The notes: generated by a model not told the origin, from the sequence alone. Positions 41,586 through 51,245 are shown, counted from the stretch's first letter. The stretch: DNA of 64,000 nt from VFKU01 sp964620045 (GCA_964620045.1 CAZUJL010000022.1:8712-72711); one strand, 5' to 3'. Numbers and translations: made by a program.

Positions 41586-42251
41586 ATGCGAATTCTCACT
41601 GCGGCGGCCCTGCTGTTGCTGCCGATGGCCCCTGTTGCGATGGCGGACGACGCCAAGGTCGAACTGAAGATCGAGCTTCCGGAACCCTATTTCGGCGGCA
41701 CGCCGTTGGACTATTTTGGGCCGAATCTTGAGGAACCGGATTACAAGCCGCGGGCGCCGTTCATGGTGCCGGACGGCACGACGAATGTGGCCAAGGGCAA
41801 GACGGTGACCAGCCAGGCGGCGCCGAGCTTCGGCAAGCTGGAAATGCTGGTTGACGGCGACAAATCTTATAAAGACGAGAGCTTGTTGGGCCTTGAGCGC
41901 GGCCTGCAGTGGGTGCAGGTCGACCTTGGTTCGATGAACGCGCTGTATGCGTTGCTGCTGTGGCACTTCCACCAGGGCGATCGCGTGTACTTCGACGTGA
42001 TCGTGCAGGTGGCGGACGACGCCGAGTTCACGAAGAACGTGCGCACGGTGTTCAACAACGACCATGACGACACCTCGGGCCTGAAGCTGGGCGCGGGCAC
42101 GAACAAGGAATACATCGAGACCTACAAGGGCAAGCTGGTGGATCTCGGCGGCGTGAAGGCGCGCGCGATCCGTTTCTATAGCAAGGGCAACACGACGGAC
42201 GACTTCAACCACTACGTCGAAGCCGAAGTGTTCGGCAAGGCCGCCGAGTAA
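41586..42251 (+). CDS. Secreted protein with discoidin-like (F5/8 type C) domain
   Basis: About 221 residues with a signal peptide (1-20, ending AMA). From about 70, TNVAKGKTVTSQA, LVDGDKSY and WVQVDLGSMNALYALLLWHFHQ match the strand order of carbohydrate-binding discoidin/F5-8 type C domains. It probably binds a surface glycan. AAAGG precedes ATG 41586. It lies 24 bp before an Agl23-type glycosyltransferase. Confidence 0.72.
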   Translation: MRILTAAALLLLPMAPVAMADDAKVELKIELPEPYFGGTPLDYFGPNLEEPDYKPRAPFMVPDGTTNVAKGKTVTSQAAPSFGKLEMLVDGDKSYKDESLLGLERGLQWVQVDLGSMNALYALLLWHFHQGDRVYFDVIVQVADDAEFTKNVRTVFNNDHDDTSGLKLGAGTNKEYIETYKGKLVDLGGVKARAIRFYSKGNTTDDFNHYVEAEVFGKAAE

Positions 42252-42275
42252 CCTATCCACGAGGTACATCGCCGG

Positions 42276-43901
42276 GTGAGCCGGTCTTCCCGAAAGCGCG
42301 GCGCGCGGACGGGCACCGCCATTCTTTTGCTACTCATCGCGGGCGCAGCGCTCGCGGTGCGCAGCCTCGATCTTGAGCTGCGTCCGGTCCATGGCGACGA
42401 AGCCAACCAGGCGTACAAGACCGGGAAGCTGCTCGAGACCGGCAAGTACGTCTACGATCCGCACGATCACCACGGACCTACGCTCTATTATTTAGCGTTG
42501 GTGCCGCTGGCCGCGTCCGGCGCGCACACGATGGCGGACGCCGAAACGTGGATGCTGCGCGCGGTGCCGGTGGCGTTCAGCGTCGCGACGCTGCTGCTGT
42601 TCATTCCCTTGCGCAACGCGTTGCCGCCGGGCGGCGCACTGTGCGCGGCGCTGCTGCTCGCCTTCTCCCCCGCGTTTACTTTTTATGCGCGCTACTACAT
42701 TCAGGAAACGCTGCTGGTCTTTTTCACGCTGTCGGTGATCGTGTTCGGCTGGAAGTACGCGCAGCTTCCGGGACGCCTGAACGCGATTGGCGTGATGGTG
42801 TCGCTGTGTTTGATGCATGCGACGAAAGAAACGGCCGTGCTGGCGTGGGCGGCGATGGGTTTTGCATTGGTGGTCACGCTGCTGTGGCGTTACGGCGTCC
42901 GTGAATCGATCGAGCGCGTGAAAAACACGGTGCGTCCGCGCGATTTTCTGGCGGGATTCATCGTCGCGCTGATCATTTCGGTGGTGTTGTTTAGCGCCTT
43001 CTTCACGCACTGGCGCGGGCCGCTGGACAGCATTCTCACGTATCGCAACTACCTCACGCGTGCGGGCGGCGCGGGGATTCACGACAAGCCGTGGTACTAC
43101 TACCTCTCGTTGCTGGCATACACGCATCGCGGACCGGGGCCGGTGTGGAGCGAAGGGGCGGTGCTGGTGTTGGGCGTGATTGGCATTGTGATCGCGGCGT
43201 GGCGCTTGCCGAATCTTCCGCGCGATACGGATGAATACGGCGATCCGTGGCTACTGCGATTCTTCGCGATCTATACGATCGTGCTCGCGATGATGTACGC
43301 GGCGGTGCCGTATAAAACGCCGTGGTCGCTGCTGAGTTTTTATTTTGGCGTGATCGTGCTGGCCGGCGTGGCGGTGGCCTATGGCATTGCGCTGGCCCCG
43401 CCGGCGTGGCGGCGTAGCGCGGTGGTTACGGCGTTTGTACTCGTGCTGGCGCACCTCGGGCTGCAGTCCTGGCGCGCAGAGACGACCTACGCGGCGGATG
43501 TGCGCAATCCTTGGGTATACGCGCACACATCGACGAACCTCGCGGAACTCGCGAAACGCATCGACGAGATCGCGGCGGTGGGGCATGGCGCAGACACGAC
43601 AATTCAGGTGATCCAGCCGGACAACGATTACTGGCCGCTGCCGTGGTATCTGCGGCGCTACGCGAAAACCGGCTACTGGAATACGATGCCGGCGAACCTT
43701 GATGCGGACATTATTGTGTCCAGCCCGCGCATCGGCAACGACCTTCGCGGGCGGCTGGGCGAAGCTTATTTCGGGCCGTCCATGTATAGCCTGCGGCCGG
43801 CGGTGCTGCGGGAATTGTACGTGCGCAAGGAGCTGTGGGACGCGTTTATGGCGAAGCGGGCGGCGGAATCGACAAGCGGCGAGACGCCGCTTCCACATTA
43901 A
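42276..43901 (+). CDS. Agl23-like (TIGR03663) polytopic glycosyltransferase/flippase-associated protein
   Basis: A 541-residue membrane protein with about 11 helices. The first loop carries the acidic HGDEANQAYK motif and YDPHDHHGPTLYYL, hallmarks of the GT39/GT83-like family TIGR03663 that uses polyprenyl-phosphate sugars. FYARYYIQETLL is near 145. The start is GTG. The last ten residues and the stop codon are encoded by a copy of repeat R1, so the C-terminus seems to have been replaced or extended by the repeat. Confidence 0.82.
   Translation: MSRSSRKRGARTGTAILLLLIAGAALAVRSLDLELRPVHGDEANQAYKTGKLLETGKYVYDPHDHHGPTLYYLALVPLAASGAHTMADAETWMLRAVPVAFSVATLLLFIPLRNALPPGGALCAALLLAFSPAFTFYARYYIQETLLVFFTLSVIVFGWKYAQLPGRLNAIGVMVSLCLMHATKETAVLAWAAMGFALVVTLLWRYGVRESIERVKNTVRPRDFLAGFIVALIISVVLFSAFFTHWRGPLDSILTYRNYLTRAGGAGIHDKPWYYYLSLLAYTHRGPGPVWSEGAVLVLGVIGIVIAAWRLPNLPRDTDEYGDPWLLRFFAIYTIVLAMMYAAVPYKTPWSLLSFYFGVIVLAGVAVAYGIALAPPAWRRSAVVTAFVLVLAHLGLQSWRAETTYAADVRNPWVYAHTSTNLAELAKRIDEIAAVGHGADTTIQVIQPDNDYWPLPWYLRRYAKTGYWNTMPANLDADIIVSSPRIGNDLRGRLGEAYFGPSMYSLRPAVLRELYVRKELWDAFMAKRAAESTSGETPLPH
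43874..43900. repeat. Dispersed 27-bp repeat R1, copy 2
   Basis: AAGCGGCGAGACGCCGCTTC plus CACATTA, one mismatch from copy 1. It lies inside the 3' end of the Agl23-like gene and supplies its stop. Confidence 0.75.
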
Positions 43902-43954
43902 CCACTTTTAGCTCGCATCGGGTATTGTCAGCAGGTCGACAGGAGGTATTTGCC

Positions 43955-44776
43955 ATGCGCCAACGCGGTCCGTATTTGTGTCAGATTTTCGGAATTGCGG
44001 CGCTGGTGTATTACGGATTTTTTGCGCACGCGCAGATCACGGGCGAATCGGCGACGACGCCGCGCATTCAGGATCGCGTCTATCACTGCGCCGAAGCGAA
44101 GGCCGATCTCCCCTATTCTGTGTTTGTGCCGAGCACGTATGACGGCAGCAAGGCGTATCCGCTGATCGTGGCGCTGCACGGACTCGGTAGTTCCTCGGAC
44201 CAAATCATCCGCTACCGCGGCATGACGGATTTGGCGGAGCACCACGGCTACATCGTCATTGCGCCGATGGGCTACAACAACCACGGGTGGTACGGCAGCC
44301 TTGGGCCGGGCAAGAACCGCTTCTCGGAACGTTTTGCGAATGGTGTGCCGGATCCCGAGAACCTCGGCGAGTTGAGCGAGAAAGATGTATTCAACGTGCT
44401 CGACATCGCGAAGAAGGAATTTAAGATCGATCCGAACCGCATTTACCTGATGGGCCATTCAATGGGCGGCGGCGGGACGTTGTACCTCGGCATGAAGCAC
44501 AAGGAAATCTGGGCGGGGCTGGGCGCGATTGCGCCGGCGATTTACTCGAACCCGAACCAGCTCAGCGACATCGCCACGATGCCGATTATCGTCGTGCAGG
44601 GCGATGCGGACCGGCTCGTGCGCGTGGAAGCGACGCGGCGCTGGACGGAGAAAATGGCCGAACTCGGCATGCCGCACGAGTACATTGAAGTGGCGGGCGG
44701 CGATCATGTGCGCGTGGCGCCGCAGCACCTGCCGGATATCTTCGCGTTCTTCAACGAGCACGCGCGCAGCGAGTAG
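43955..44776 (+). CDS. Secreted alpha/beta hydrolase (esterase / PHB depolymerase-like)
   Basis: About 273 residues with a signal peptide (1-25, ending AHA). YSVFVPSTYDGSKAYPLIVALHGLG begins the domain, the nucleophile serine lies in GHSMGGGG near 165, and GDADRLV and GGDH supply the aspartate and histidine. It resembles secreted feruloyl esterase, PHB depolymerase and prolyl-oligopeptidase-type enzymes. AGGAGGT is 7 bases before ATG 43955. It ends back to back with the convergent glycosyltransferase gene. Confidence 0.82.
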   Translation: MRQRGPYLCQIFGIAALVYYGFFAHAQITGESATTPRIQDRVYHCAEAKADLPYSVFVPSTYDGSKAYPLIVALHGLGSSSDQIIRYRGMTDLAEHHGYIVIAPMGYNNHGWYGSLGPGKNRFSERFANGVPDPENLGELSEKDVFNVLDIAKKEFKIDPNRIYLMGHSMGGGGTLYLGMKHKEIWAGLGAIAPAIYSNPNQLSDIATMPIIVVQGDADRLVRVEATRRWTEKMAELGMPHEYIEVAGGDHVRVAPQHLPDIFAFFNEHARSE

Positions 44777-45508
44777 TCAGCGGCGCGTGTAGGCCCCCGC
44801 CCATGCGCGCAGACGAATGCGCAGCACTTCGGCGAACATCATCAGCGAATCGTGCACGGCGCGCACGCGCGTATCGGTCGAGTTAATCCAGCGGACGGGC
44901 ACTTCTTCGGTCTTCAGATTATGCAGGCGCGCGATCACGAGCATCTCGCAGTCGGAGCCGAAGCCGTCGATCGTGAGCCGCGGAAAGATGATGTCGCGGG
45001 CGCGGGCCGTGAAGGCCTTGAAGCCGCACTGCGTGTCTCGGAACTCGGTGAGCCCCAGGCTACGCAGCAGCACGTTGTAGGCGCGGCCCATCATGCGGCG
45101 ATACTTCGGCTGCGGCGTTTCCACGCGCGCGCCGGGTGCGGCACGCGAGCCGATCACGACCTCGGCGCCCTGATCGAGGTGCGGCCAGAGCTTTTCGATC
45201 TCGTCGATGGGTGTCGAGCCGTCCGCGTCGTACACGAGCACGACTTCCCCCGTGGAGCGCGCGGCGCCGAGGCGCATGGCGTGGCCTTTGCCCCGGTTCC
45301 AGGGCGACTCGATGATTTTGACCTCGGGAAAACGCCCGCGGACGGCCTCGGCGGTGCCGTCCGTGCTGCCGTCGTCCACCACGATCACCTCGGTGGGATA
45401 GGCCTGCGCGCGGAAATAGGCCTGCGCTTTGTCGAGGGTCACGAGTACGCGGACGGCCTCGTTAAAGGCCGGAATGACGAGCGAAAGGCGTGGGGTGACG
45501 ATGGTCAT
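44777..45508 (-). CDS. Glycosyltransferase family 2, ALG5/dolichyl-phosphate glucosyltransferase-like
   Basis: A 243-residue GT-A enzyme. LSLVIPAFNE at 8-17, VVDDGSTDGT at about 40, NRGKGHAMRLG at about 65 and the metal-binding DADGST at about 88 are all present. RDTQCGFKAF is specific to the dolichyl/polyprenyl-phosphate glucosyltransferase group. It would make polyprenyl-phosphate-sugar, a donor of the type used by Agl23-like enzymes such as the one at 42276. ATG 45508 is the family start. Confidence 0.85.
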   Translation of the reverse strand: MTIVTPRLSLVIPAFNEAVRVLVTLDKAQAYFRAQAYPTEVIVVDDGSTDGTAEAVRGRFPEVKIIESPWNRGKGHAMRLGAARSTGEVVLVYDADGSTPIDEIEKLWPHLDQGAEVVIGSRAAPGARVETPQPKYRRMMGRAYNVLLRSLGLTEFRDTQCGFKAFTARARDIIFPRLTIDGFGSDCEMLVIARLHNLKTEEVPVRWINSTDTRVRAVHDSLMMFAEVLRIRLRAWAGAYTRR

Positions 45509-45702
45509 GCTGGATGGGCGGCGCGGCGCTGGGCGTGGGAATGCGCTCGATCCCCCGCGAGTGGCACGGCCCGCCTGCGCGCCGGTTTGCCAGACTGTAC
45601 CAAAAGGGGCGCGCGCCGGCCAACCCACGGACCCCATTGCCAGCAAGGGCGGAGCGCTATAGAATGCTGTCCATGGGAGACGCTCCCGCCGGAGGACCAC
45701 GG

Positions 45703-46359
45703 ATGGTGGACGAAACGGATACCGCGCGCGCGGACGAGCGTATTCAACCTCGCCGACAACCGGTGCAGGCGCGAAGCCGCGAACGTGTGGAGAAAATCCT
45801 GGACGCGGCGGTGCAACTGCTGATCGAAGAAGGCTACGACGCCGTCAAGACCAATGCCATCGCCCGCCGCGCGGATGTCTCCATCGGATCCGTTTACCAG
45901 TTTTTCCCCAACCGCTTCGCCATCTTCGGCGCACTCGCGGAACGCTACCGCGAAAAAATTGCGCACTCGCTTGAGAGTCATTTGAAAGTCGGACCGGACC
46001 GCTCGTGGGACGTGGCGCTGGCGGACACGGTCGATACGCTGGCGGCGATGTGGCGGACGGACTGGGCCTTCCACTCCGTGTGGCTCGCGATCCAGAACAC
46101 AGCGGAGCTGCGCGATTCGCGCGAGCAGTATCGCAATGTGCTGCTGCGCGAAACGCTTACGGCGTTTCTGCGGACCATTCTTCCGCATGCGTCGGAGGCG
46201 GAGATCACGACGATCGGCCGCGTGACGCTGGAATCGAGCAACATCATGTTGGACTTGTCGATGCGCGTGGCGCCGCAGGATGAGCAGATGATCGCGGAAT
46301 TGAAGCTGATGCTGCACAGCTATATTCAGGCGCACGTGAACGCGGGCGGACGGGCCTAG
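45703..46359 (+). CDS. TetR/AcrR-family transcriptional regulator
   Basis: A 218-residue regulator. The helix-turn-helix (about 20-65) contains ERVEKILDAAVQLLIEEGYDAVKTNAIARRADVS split over its three helices, ending GSVYQFFPNRFAI. The C-terminal ligand domain is unremarkable. GGAGG at 45691-45695 selects ATG 45703 over in-frame ATGs upstream. Its stop overlaps that of the convergent DUF4190 gene. Confidence 0.88.
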   Translation: MVDETDTARADERIQPRRQPVQARSRERVEKILDAAVQLLIEEGYDAVKTNAIARRADVSIGSVYQFFPNRFAIFGALAERYREKIAHSLESHLKVGPDRSWDVALADTVDTLAAMWRTDWAFHSVWLAIQNTAELRDSREQYRNVLLRETLTAFLRTILPHASEAEITTIGRVTLESSNIMLDLSMRVAPQDEQMIAELKLMLHSYIQAHVNAGGRA

Positions 46360-46700
46360 GCCGCGGGCACGAAGGTAATCACGCCGAATACCATTGCTGA
46401 TATCAGCAATACAGAAATAAACAGACCGAAGTAGCCTATCGCCAGGCCGAAAGTGGCCATTCCCTCGTTTGAGTACGCCCCCGGTGTCTTCTGAAATGCG
46501 CGCCGGGCGAGGTGTCCCGCGATGATCGCGGGGATGAAGCACAGGAACACGTAGGCGCCGCCGGGGACCCATTTTCCGAGGATCAATCCCGCCAGCGACA
46601 TGACGGAGGCCACGAAACTTACCGTGGCCGCGCGGTTCATGCGCAGCGGGGCCTGCGCCGGTTGCGCAGCGCGCAGCAGGACGTTTGATTGATCGTCCAT
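46356..46700 (-). CDS. DUF4190 membrane protein
   Basis: A 114-residue protein with a short polar N-terminus and two to three membrane helices (SFVASVMSLAGLILG, AYVFLCFIPAIIAGHLARRAF, FGLAIGYFGLFISVLL). The GHLAxRA sequence is the DUF4190 signature. Function unknown. It lies 24 bp downstream of secDF and may be read through from it. Confidence 0.75.
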   Translation of the reverse strand: MDDQSNVLLRAAQPAQAPLRMNRAATVSFVASVMSLAGLILGKWVPGGAYVFLCFIPAIIAGHLARRAFQKTPGAYSNEGMATFGLAIGYFGLFISVLLISAMVFGVITFVPAA

Positions 46701-46724
46701 GCTGCGCGCTCCTTACTGGTTTGG

Positions 46725-49370
46725 TTAGGACGCCGTCTCCGTCGCGCGAGCAGCCTTGCGACGGCGCGGGGCCTTGCCGGCTTCGATGCGCGCGCCACGG
46801 CGCTTGTCGATGAAGTTCTGCCACGCCAACACGACCGGGGAGGCGATGTAGATCGAGGAGTAGGTACCCACCACGATGCCAATGATCATCGCGAGCGAGA
46901 AGGGTTTAAGCTCGTCGCCACCGAAGAAGAACAGCACGATCAACACGAACATGGTCGTGGTCGATGTGAGTAGCGTTCGGCTTAGTGTGCGGTTGATGCT
47001 GATGTTCAGGCCTTCGAGGAAGGACATGCCGCGCGACTTGTTCAGCGCCATGTCTTCGCGCACGCGGTCGAACACGACGATCGTGTCGTTCAGCGAGTAG
47101 CCGATGATGGTAAGCAAGGCGGCGATCACGGGGATCGTGACCTGCTGGCCGAGGGCCGACATGAGGCCGATCACGATGAGCACGTCGTGCGCCATGGCGA
47201 CGACGGCGCCGAGCGCGAACTTCCATTCGAACCGGAACCACAGGTAGAGAATGATGAAGAGCAGCGCGTAGAGCATGGTGTTCACAGCGTCGAGGCGGAG
47301 CTGCTTGCCGACGGCCGGGCCGACGGACTCGACCGACAGGAGCTTTACTTCATCGTCGAGTTTCGGGCTGGACGGGTTGGCGCTGAGCGGCAACAGGGCC
47401 TGCTGCAGGTGCACGGCGACGCTGGTGTTTTCGCTGTCGCCTTCGCCAAGCGATTCCGCCTGCCCTACGCGGATGATGAAGGTGTTGGCATTCCCCTGGC
47501 CACCTTCGGTGTAGCGCTGGACGATCGGCTCCGCGAAACCGGCGGCGACAATGCGATCACGCACCTCGCCGTCGACGATCTCCTTGCCATCAGGCGCACT
47601 GATTTCCACGCGGGCGTTGGTACCCGTGCGGAAGTCGACGCCGAAGTTGTCGTCGCCGCGGAAGGCGAAGATCGCGATGCTGATGATCGTGGCGATGATG
47701 CTGGCCGTGACCGCGATGCGGCGCTTGCCCATGAAATCGAGCCGCGGCTCGAGCGGGATAAGCTCGGTGAACTTGAACTTGTTGATGATCTGGCGCTCGG
47801 AGACGAACTCCATCAGCGCGCGCGTGAAGACCAGCGCAGCGATCAGCGTGGAGACGACACCGACGGCCAGCGCGATGGCGAAGCCCTGGATGGCGCCCGT
47901 GCCAAACTGCAACAACACACCGGCCGCGATGAGCGTGGTGACGTTGGAGTCGAGAATCGCGGAGGCCGCGTTCTGGAAACCCGATTGGATGCAGTTGGCG
48001 AAGGACTTGCCCAATAACTGCTCTTCGCGAACACGCTCATAAATAAGCACGTTGGAGTCCACGGCCATACCGATCGTGAGCACCAGACCGGCGATACCGG
48101 GCAGGGTCAGCGTGATGTCGAAGTAGGCGAAGGCCGCGAGAATGAGCAAGCCGTTGAACGCGAGAGAGAGCACTGCGATCACGCCGGCGAAGCGGTACCA
48201 CGCGATCACGGAGATGACGACGAGCGTGAGCCCGATGACGGAAGCGTACACGCCCTTGCTGACGGCTTCCTGACCGATCGAGGCGCCGACGATCGCTGTG
48301 TACTCTTCTTTCACTTTCACCGGAAGCGAACCGGAGTTCAGCGAGATCGCGAGATCCTTGGATTCGTCGGCCGAGAACGTGCCTTCGATGACGCCGCTGC
48401 CGTAAATGCGCTGGTTGATGGTCGGCGCGGAGACGACGTTGCCGTCGAGCACGATCGCCATCTGGCGCTTGATGTTTTCTTCCGTGAGTTTCGCGAACTG
48501 ATTGGCGGCTTCGCCATCGAATTGGAACGCGATGAGCCAGTTGCCCGGGCTGCGCGTGTCGGTTTGCGGGGAAGCGGACTTGATGCCTTCGCCGGACATT
48601 TCCTCGACGCGGTTCAGGACATACACTTCGCGGCGTGTGGTCTTTTCCCACGCCTTCGGGGACGGACCGAACGCGATATCGAGATTTGCGGGGATGACGT
48701 TTGCGGCGCGCGCGTCGTCCACCACTTTCTTCACGAGTTCGTAGTTTGCTTCTTCGACTTCGACGATAGAGCCCGATTGCGCGCTCGGCGCATCGAGGAA
48801 GGGGACAAAGCCGTTCTTCGAGAAAGCGTCGACCGCCTTGATGACTTCGCGGGTTTCGTCCGGACCGCTGACGAGATGGAAGCCGAGGTGGGCCGTGCGG
48901 GTAATCAGGTCGCGGGCGCGCTGCGTGTCTTTTTCGCCGGGGAGCTGGATTTGGACCTGGTTGGTGCCGAGCGTCTGGATCAGCGGCTCGGTGGCTTCAA
49001 ACTCGCTGATGCGGTTCGTGACGCGTTGCAAGACAAGTTGTTGCACGTCGGTTTCTAGCAGGCCGCGCGCCTTCATTTCTTCGGTGAAGTCGAAGCCGAT
49101 CACCATCAGCACGCCGCCCTGAAGGTCGAGGCCGAGGTTGATCACCATGTCGCGATTGAACTGCGACCATTTTTTAAAGCCGTGCGCCGCGCGCTCAAAC
49201 GGGCCGGCGCCTTCGCGGCGCAGCTCGATGTCTTCCGTGCGCCAACGCTCGATGCGGCTTTTCTGTTCGGCTTCGTCGAGCCGATACCAGCCGATGGTGG
49301 GGAACAGATTGACCGCCGCGACAACGATCAGCGCGATGATCAGCAAGGTACGTCCAAGGTGCTTCTGCAT
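46725..49370 (-). CDS. secDF: Fused protein-export membrane protein SecDF
   Basis: An 881-residue SecD-SecF fusion. The SecD half has its first helix at 7-26, LGLDLQGGVLMVIGFD near 80, the P1 periplasmic domain, and five helices with GLVLTIGMAVDSNVLIYERVREE. The SecF half starts near 540, with GVDFRTGTNARVEIS and GYSLNDTIVVFDRVRED. It uses the proton gradient to help pull exported proteins through SecYEG. Third gene of tgt-yajC-secDF; a short GAAGGATG/CATCCTTC hairpin lies between yajC and secDF. Confidence 0.95.
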   Translation of the reverse strand: MQKHLGRTLLIIALIVVAAVNLFPTIGWYRLDEAEQKSRIERWRTEDIELRREGAGPFERAAHGFKKWSQFNRDMVINLGLDLQGGVLMVIGFDFTEEMKARGLLETDVQQLVLQRVTNRISEFEATEPLIQTLGTNQVQIQLPGEKDTQRARDLITRTAHLGFHLVSGPDETREVIKAVDAFSKNGFVPFLDAPSAQSGSIVEVEEANYELVKKVVDDARAANVIPANLDIAFGPSPKAWEKTTRREVYVLNRVEEMSGEGIKSASPQTDTRSPGNWLIAFQFDGEAANQFAKLTEENIKRQMAIVLDGNVVSAPTINQRIYGSGVIEGTFSADESKDLAISLNSGSLPVKVKEEYTAIVGASIGQEAVSKGVYASVIGLTLVVISVIAWYRFAGVIAVLSLAFNGLLILAAFAYFDITLTLPGIAGLVLTIGMAVDSNVLIYERVREEQLLGKSFANCIQSGFQNAASAILDSNVTTLIAAGVLLQFGTGAIQGFAIALAVGVVSTLIAALVFTRALMEFVSERQIINKFKFTELIPLEPRLDFMGKRRIAVTASIIATIISIAIFAFRGDDNFGVDFRTGTNARVEISAPDGKEIVDGEVRDRIVAAGFAEPIVQRYTEGGQGNANTFIIRVGQAESLGEGDSENTSVAVHLQQALLPLSANPSSPKLDDEVKLLSVESVGPAVGKQLRLDAVNTMLYALLFIILYLWFRFEWKFALGAVVAMAHDVLIVIGLMSALGQQVTIPVIAALLTIIGYSLNDTIVVFDRVREDMALNKSRGMSFLEGLNISINRTLSRTLLTSTTTMFVLIVLFFFGGDELKPFSLAMIIGIVVGTYSSIYIASPVVLAWQNFIDKRRGARIEAGKAPRRRKAARATETAS

Positions 49371-49418
49371 GAATGACTCCCGTCTATATGGAGAAGGATG
49401 CTGCCATCCTTCGCGGTG

Positions 49419-49790
49419 TTACTTCTTTGCGGTTTCCTGGGTTGCTTGCTCGCGAATGACCTGAGCGATGGCGCTGCGGACAAACTCGATCTTGGTGACC
49501 GGGTCGTCGCTGACTTTCAGCACCACCGATTTGTCGGACGTTCCGACCACGGTGCCGCAGATGCCGCCCGTGGTGATGACCTGATCGCCTTTGGCCAGGC
49601 TGTCGAGCATCTGCCGGCGATCTTTTTCGCGCTTCTGGTTCGGGCGCAGCACGAAGAAATACATGACGCCGAACATGATCAGCAGGAACGGGAACATCGA
49701 CATCAGACCGCCCGCGGGGGGCGCTGCCGTGCCGGAACCCGCCGGTGGCGCAGCGGTTTCCTGCGCGTACATCAACAGATCAATCCACAC
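49419..49790 (-). CDS. yajC: Preprotein translocase subunit YajC
   Basis: A 123-residue protein with one membrane helix (MFPFLLIMFGVMYFFVLRP) preceded by an alanine/proline/glycine-rich segment and followed by the SH3-like cytoplasmic domain QMLDSLAKGDQVITTGGI. It joins SecDF in the translocon. The GTG at 49790 lies inside the end of tgt and has GAGGAG about 10 bases upstream. ATG 49772 is the other plausible start. Confidence 0.9.
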   Translation of the reverse strand: MWIDLLMYAQETAAPPAGSGTAAPPAGGLMSMFPFLLIMFGVMYFFVLRPNQKREKDRRQMLDSLAKGDQVITTGGICGTVVGTSDKSVVLKVSDDPVTKIEFVRSAIAQVIREQATQETAKK

Positions 49791-50946
49791 GAGACACGAA
49801 CTCCTCAGGGCCATCGCCTTCGTTTGCCGGGATGGGCGCGCCGCGGTAAGCGGCGAGAAAGGCGCGTCTGAATTCAGCGAAGCAGCCTTCGAGAATCGCC
49901 CGGCGGCATTTGGTCGCTAACTCTAACATAAAGAACAGGTTGTGTAAAGTATTCAGCTGCAGCGCGAGGATCTCTCCCGCGCGGAAAAGATGGTGCAAAT
50001 ACGCGGGTGTGTAGCGCTGCGTGACGGGCGTCGGGAAGTCGGGATCGAGACAGCCGAAGTCGTCGCGGAAGCGCGCGTTCTTGATGTTCGCCTTGCCGCG
50101 GGACGTGAAGAGCGAGCCGTTGCGCGCGTTGCGCGTCGGCATCACGCAGTCGAACATGTCCACGCCGCGCGCGATGGCTTCGACGAGGTCATCGGGCGCA
50201 CCGACGCCCATCAGATAGCGCGGGGAATTCACGGGCAAGCGTGGCGCGACCCAATCGACCGCGCGCAGCATGTCGTCCTTGCCCTCCCCCACGCTGACGC
50301 CGCCGATGGCATAACCGGGGAAACCCATGGCGACAGTGGCGTCGGCGCTTTCCCGGCGCAGATCCTCGAAAATGCTGCCCTGCACGATGCCGAAGAGGGA
50401 CTGCGTGCCGGTGGTTGTTTCTTCCCAGCGCCGCTTGCAGCGTTCGGCCCAGCGCAGCGTCATTCGCATTGATTTGGCGGCGGTATCGTGATCGACGGGG
50501 TAGCTGGTGCATTCGTCGAGGCACATGATGATGTCGGCACCGATCGCGCGCTGGACGTCCATCGCAATCTCAGGCGACATGAAATGGCGCGAGCCGTCGA
50601 GGTGGCTCTGGAAATGCGCGCCTTCCTCGGTAATTTTGGCGAACTGCGCGAGGCTAAATATCTGGAAGCCGCCGGAGTCGGTGAGGATGGGCTTGTCCCA
50701 GCGCATGAATTTATGCAGGCCGCCGGCCTTCTGGATGATTTCCGTGCCGGGACGCAGATACAGGTGGTAGGCGTTGCCGAGGATGATCTGCGCGCCGATG
50801 CCGGGGAGATCCTCGGTGTTCATCGCCTTCACGGCGCCCTGCGTGCCGACGGGCATGAAGATTGGGGTCAGCACTTCGCCGTGCGGTAGCGCGAGACGGC
50901 CAGCACGGGCGCCGGTGGGGTCGGTGGCTTCGAGGGTGAAGTTCAT
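49780..50946 (-). CDS. tgt: Queuine tRNA-ribosyltransferase
   Basis: A 388-residue enzyme that exchanges guanine 34 for preQ1 in GUN-anticodon tRNAs. DSGGFQIFSL holds the catalytic aspartate near 91. MDVQRAIGADIIMCLDEC, GFPGYAIGGVSVGEGK and DMFDCVMPTRNARNG (second aspartate) are all present. The zinc site CLDPDF ... YTPAYLHHLF is slightly altered, since only part of the usual CxCxxC is seen. First gene of the translocon operon. Confidence 0.94.
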   Translation of the reverse strand: MNFTLEATDPTGARAGRLALPHGEVLTPIFMPVGTQGAVKAMNTEDLPGIGAQIILGNAYHLYLRPGTEIIQKAGGLHKFMRWDKPILTDSGGFQIFSLAQFAKITEEGAHFQSHLDGSRHFMSPEIAMDVQRAIGADIIMCLDECTSYPVDHDTAAKSMRMTLRWAERCKRRWEETTTGTQSLFGIVQGSIFEDLRRESADATVAMGFPGYAIGGVSVGEGKDDMLRAVDWVAPRLPVNSPRYLMGVGAPDDLVEAIARGVDMFDCVMPTRNARNGSLFTSRGKANIKNARFRDDFGCLDPDFPTPVTQRYTPAYLHHLFRAGEILALQLNTLHNLFFMLELATKCRRAILEGCFAEFRRAFLAAYRGAPIPANEGDGPEEFVSRVD

Positions 50947-51098
50947 GGATTAGAAATCGGCGTCGGGTGATTAGTTTGAAGGGACGTAAAGGACGAAAAA
51001 GACCTAAAGGAAAATGTGACGGAAAGCCGTGAAAAGTCTGGGATATTTGTCAGACTTTGTGCATATATATTTCGCGATTTAATAGTTTTTATTGATTT

Positions 51099-51127
51099 TT
51101 GCTTTCTTGGGAATCCCGTGGTACAGT
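51099..51127 (+). promoter_or_regulatory. Candidate promoter of the three-hairpin sRNA
   Basis: TTGCTT, 17 bases, TACAGT (51122-51127), giving a start near 51134. Spacing is ideal but matches are moderate. The region 50947-51098 is AT-rich with no other feature seen. Confidence 0.45.
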
Positions 51128-51133
51128 TCGTCT

Positions 51134-51245
51134 GGTCAACGCCGAATGTGGCGTTTCTCCTTCCGCGGGGGCCCGGGATAACCTCAGTCCCGGGTCCCTT
51201 AATCTTTACATTTCGGCCTTCCAACGGAAGGCCGTTCTTATTTTT
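51134..51245 (+). ncRNA. Candidate three-hairpin small RNA
   Basis: About 110 bases between minus-strand tgt and mnmE. Hairpin 1 is AACGCC-GAATGT-GGCGTT (51138-51155). Hairpin 2 is GGGCCCGGGA / TCCCGGGTCCC with a one-base bulge (51169-51198). Hairpin 3 is the terminator. No reading frame of note. It matches no RNA family that I know. Confidence 0.55.
51214..51245 (+). terminator. Rho-independent terminator of the sRNA
   Basis: A perfect 9-bp stem CGGCCTTCC / GGAAGGCCG with loop AAC, followed by TTCTTATTTTT. The T-tract lies on the plus strand, so it does not serve mnmE. Confidence 0.85.
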
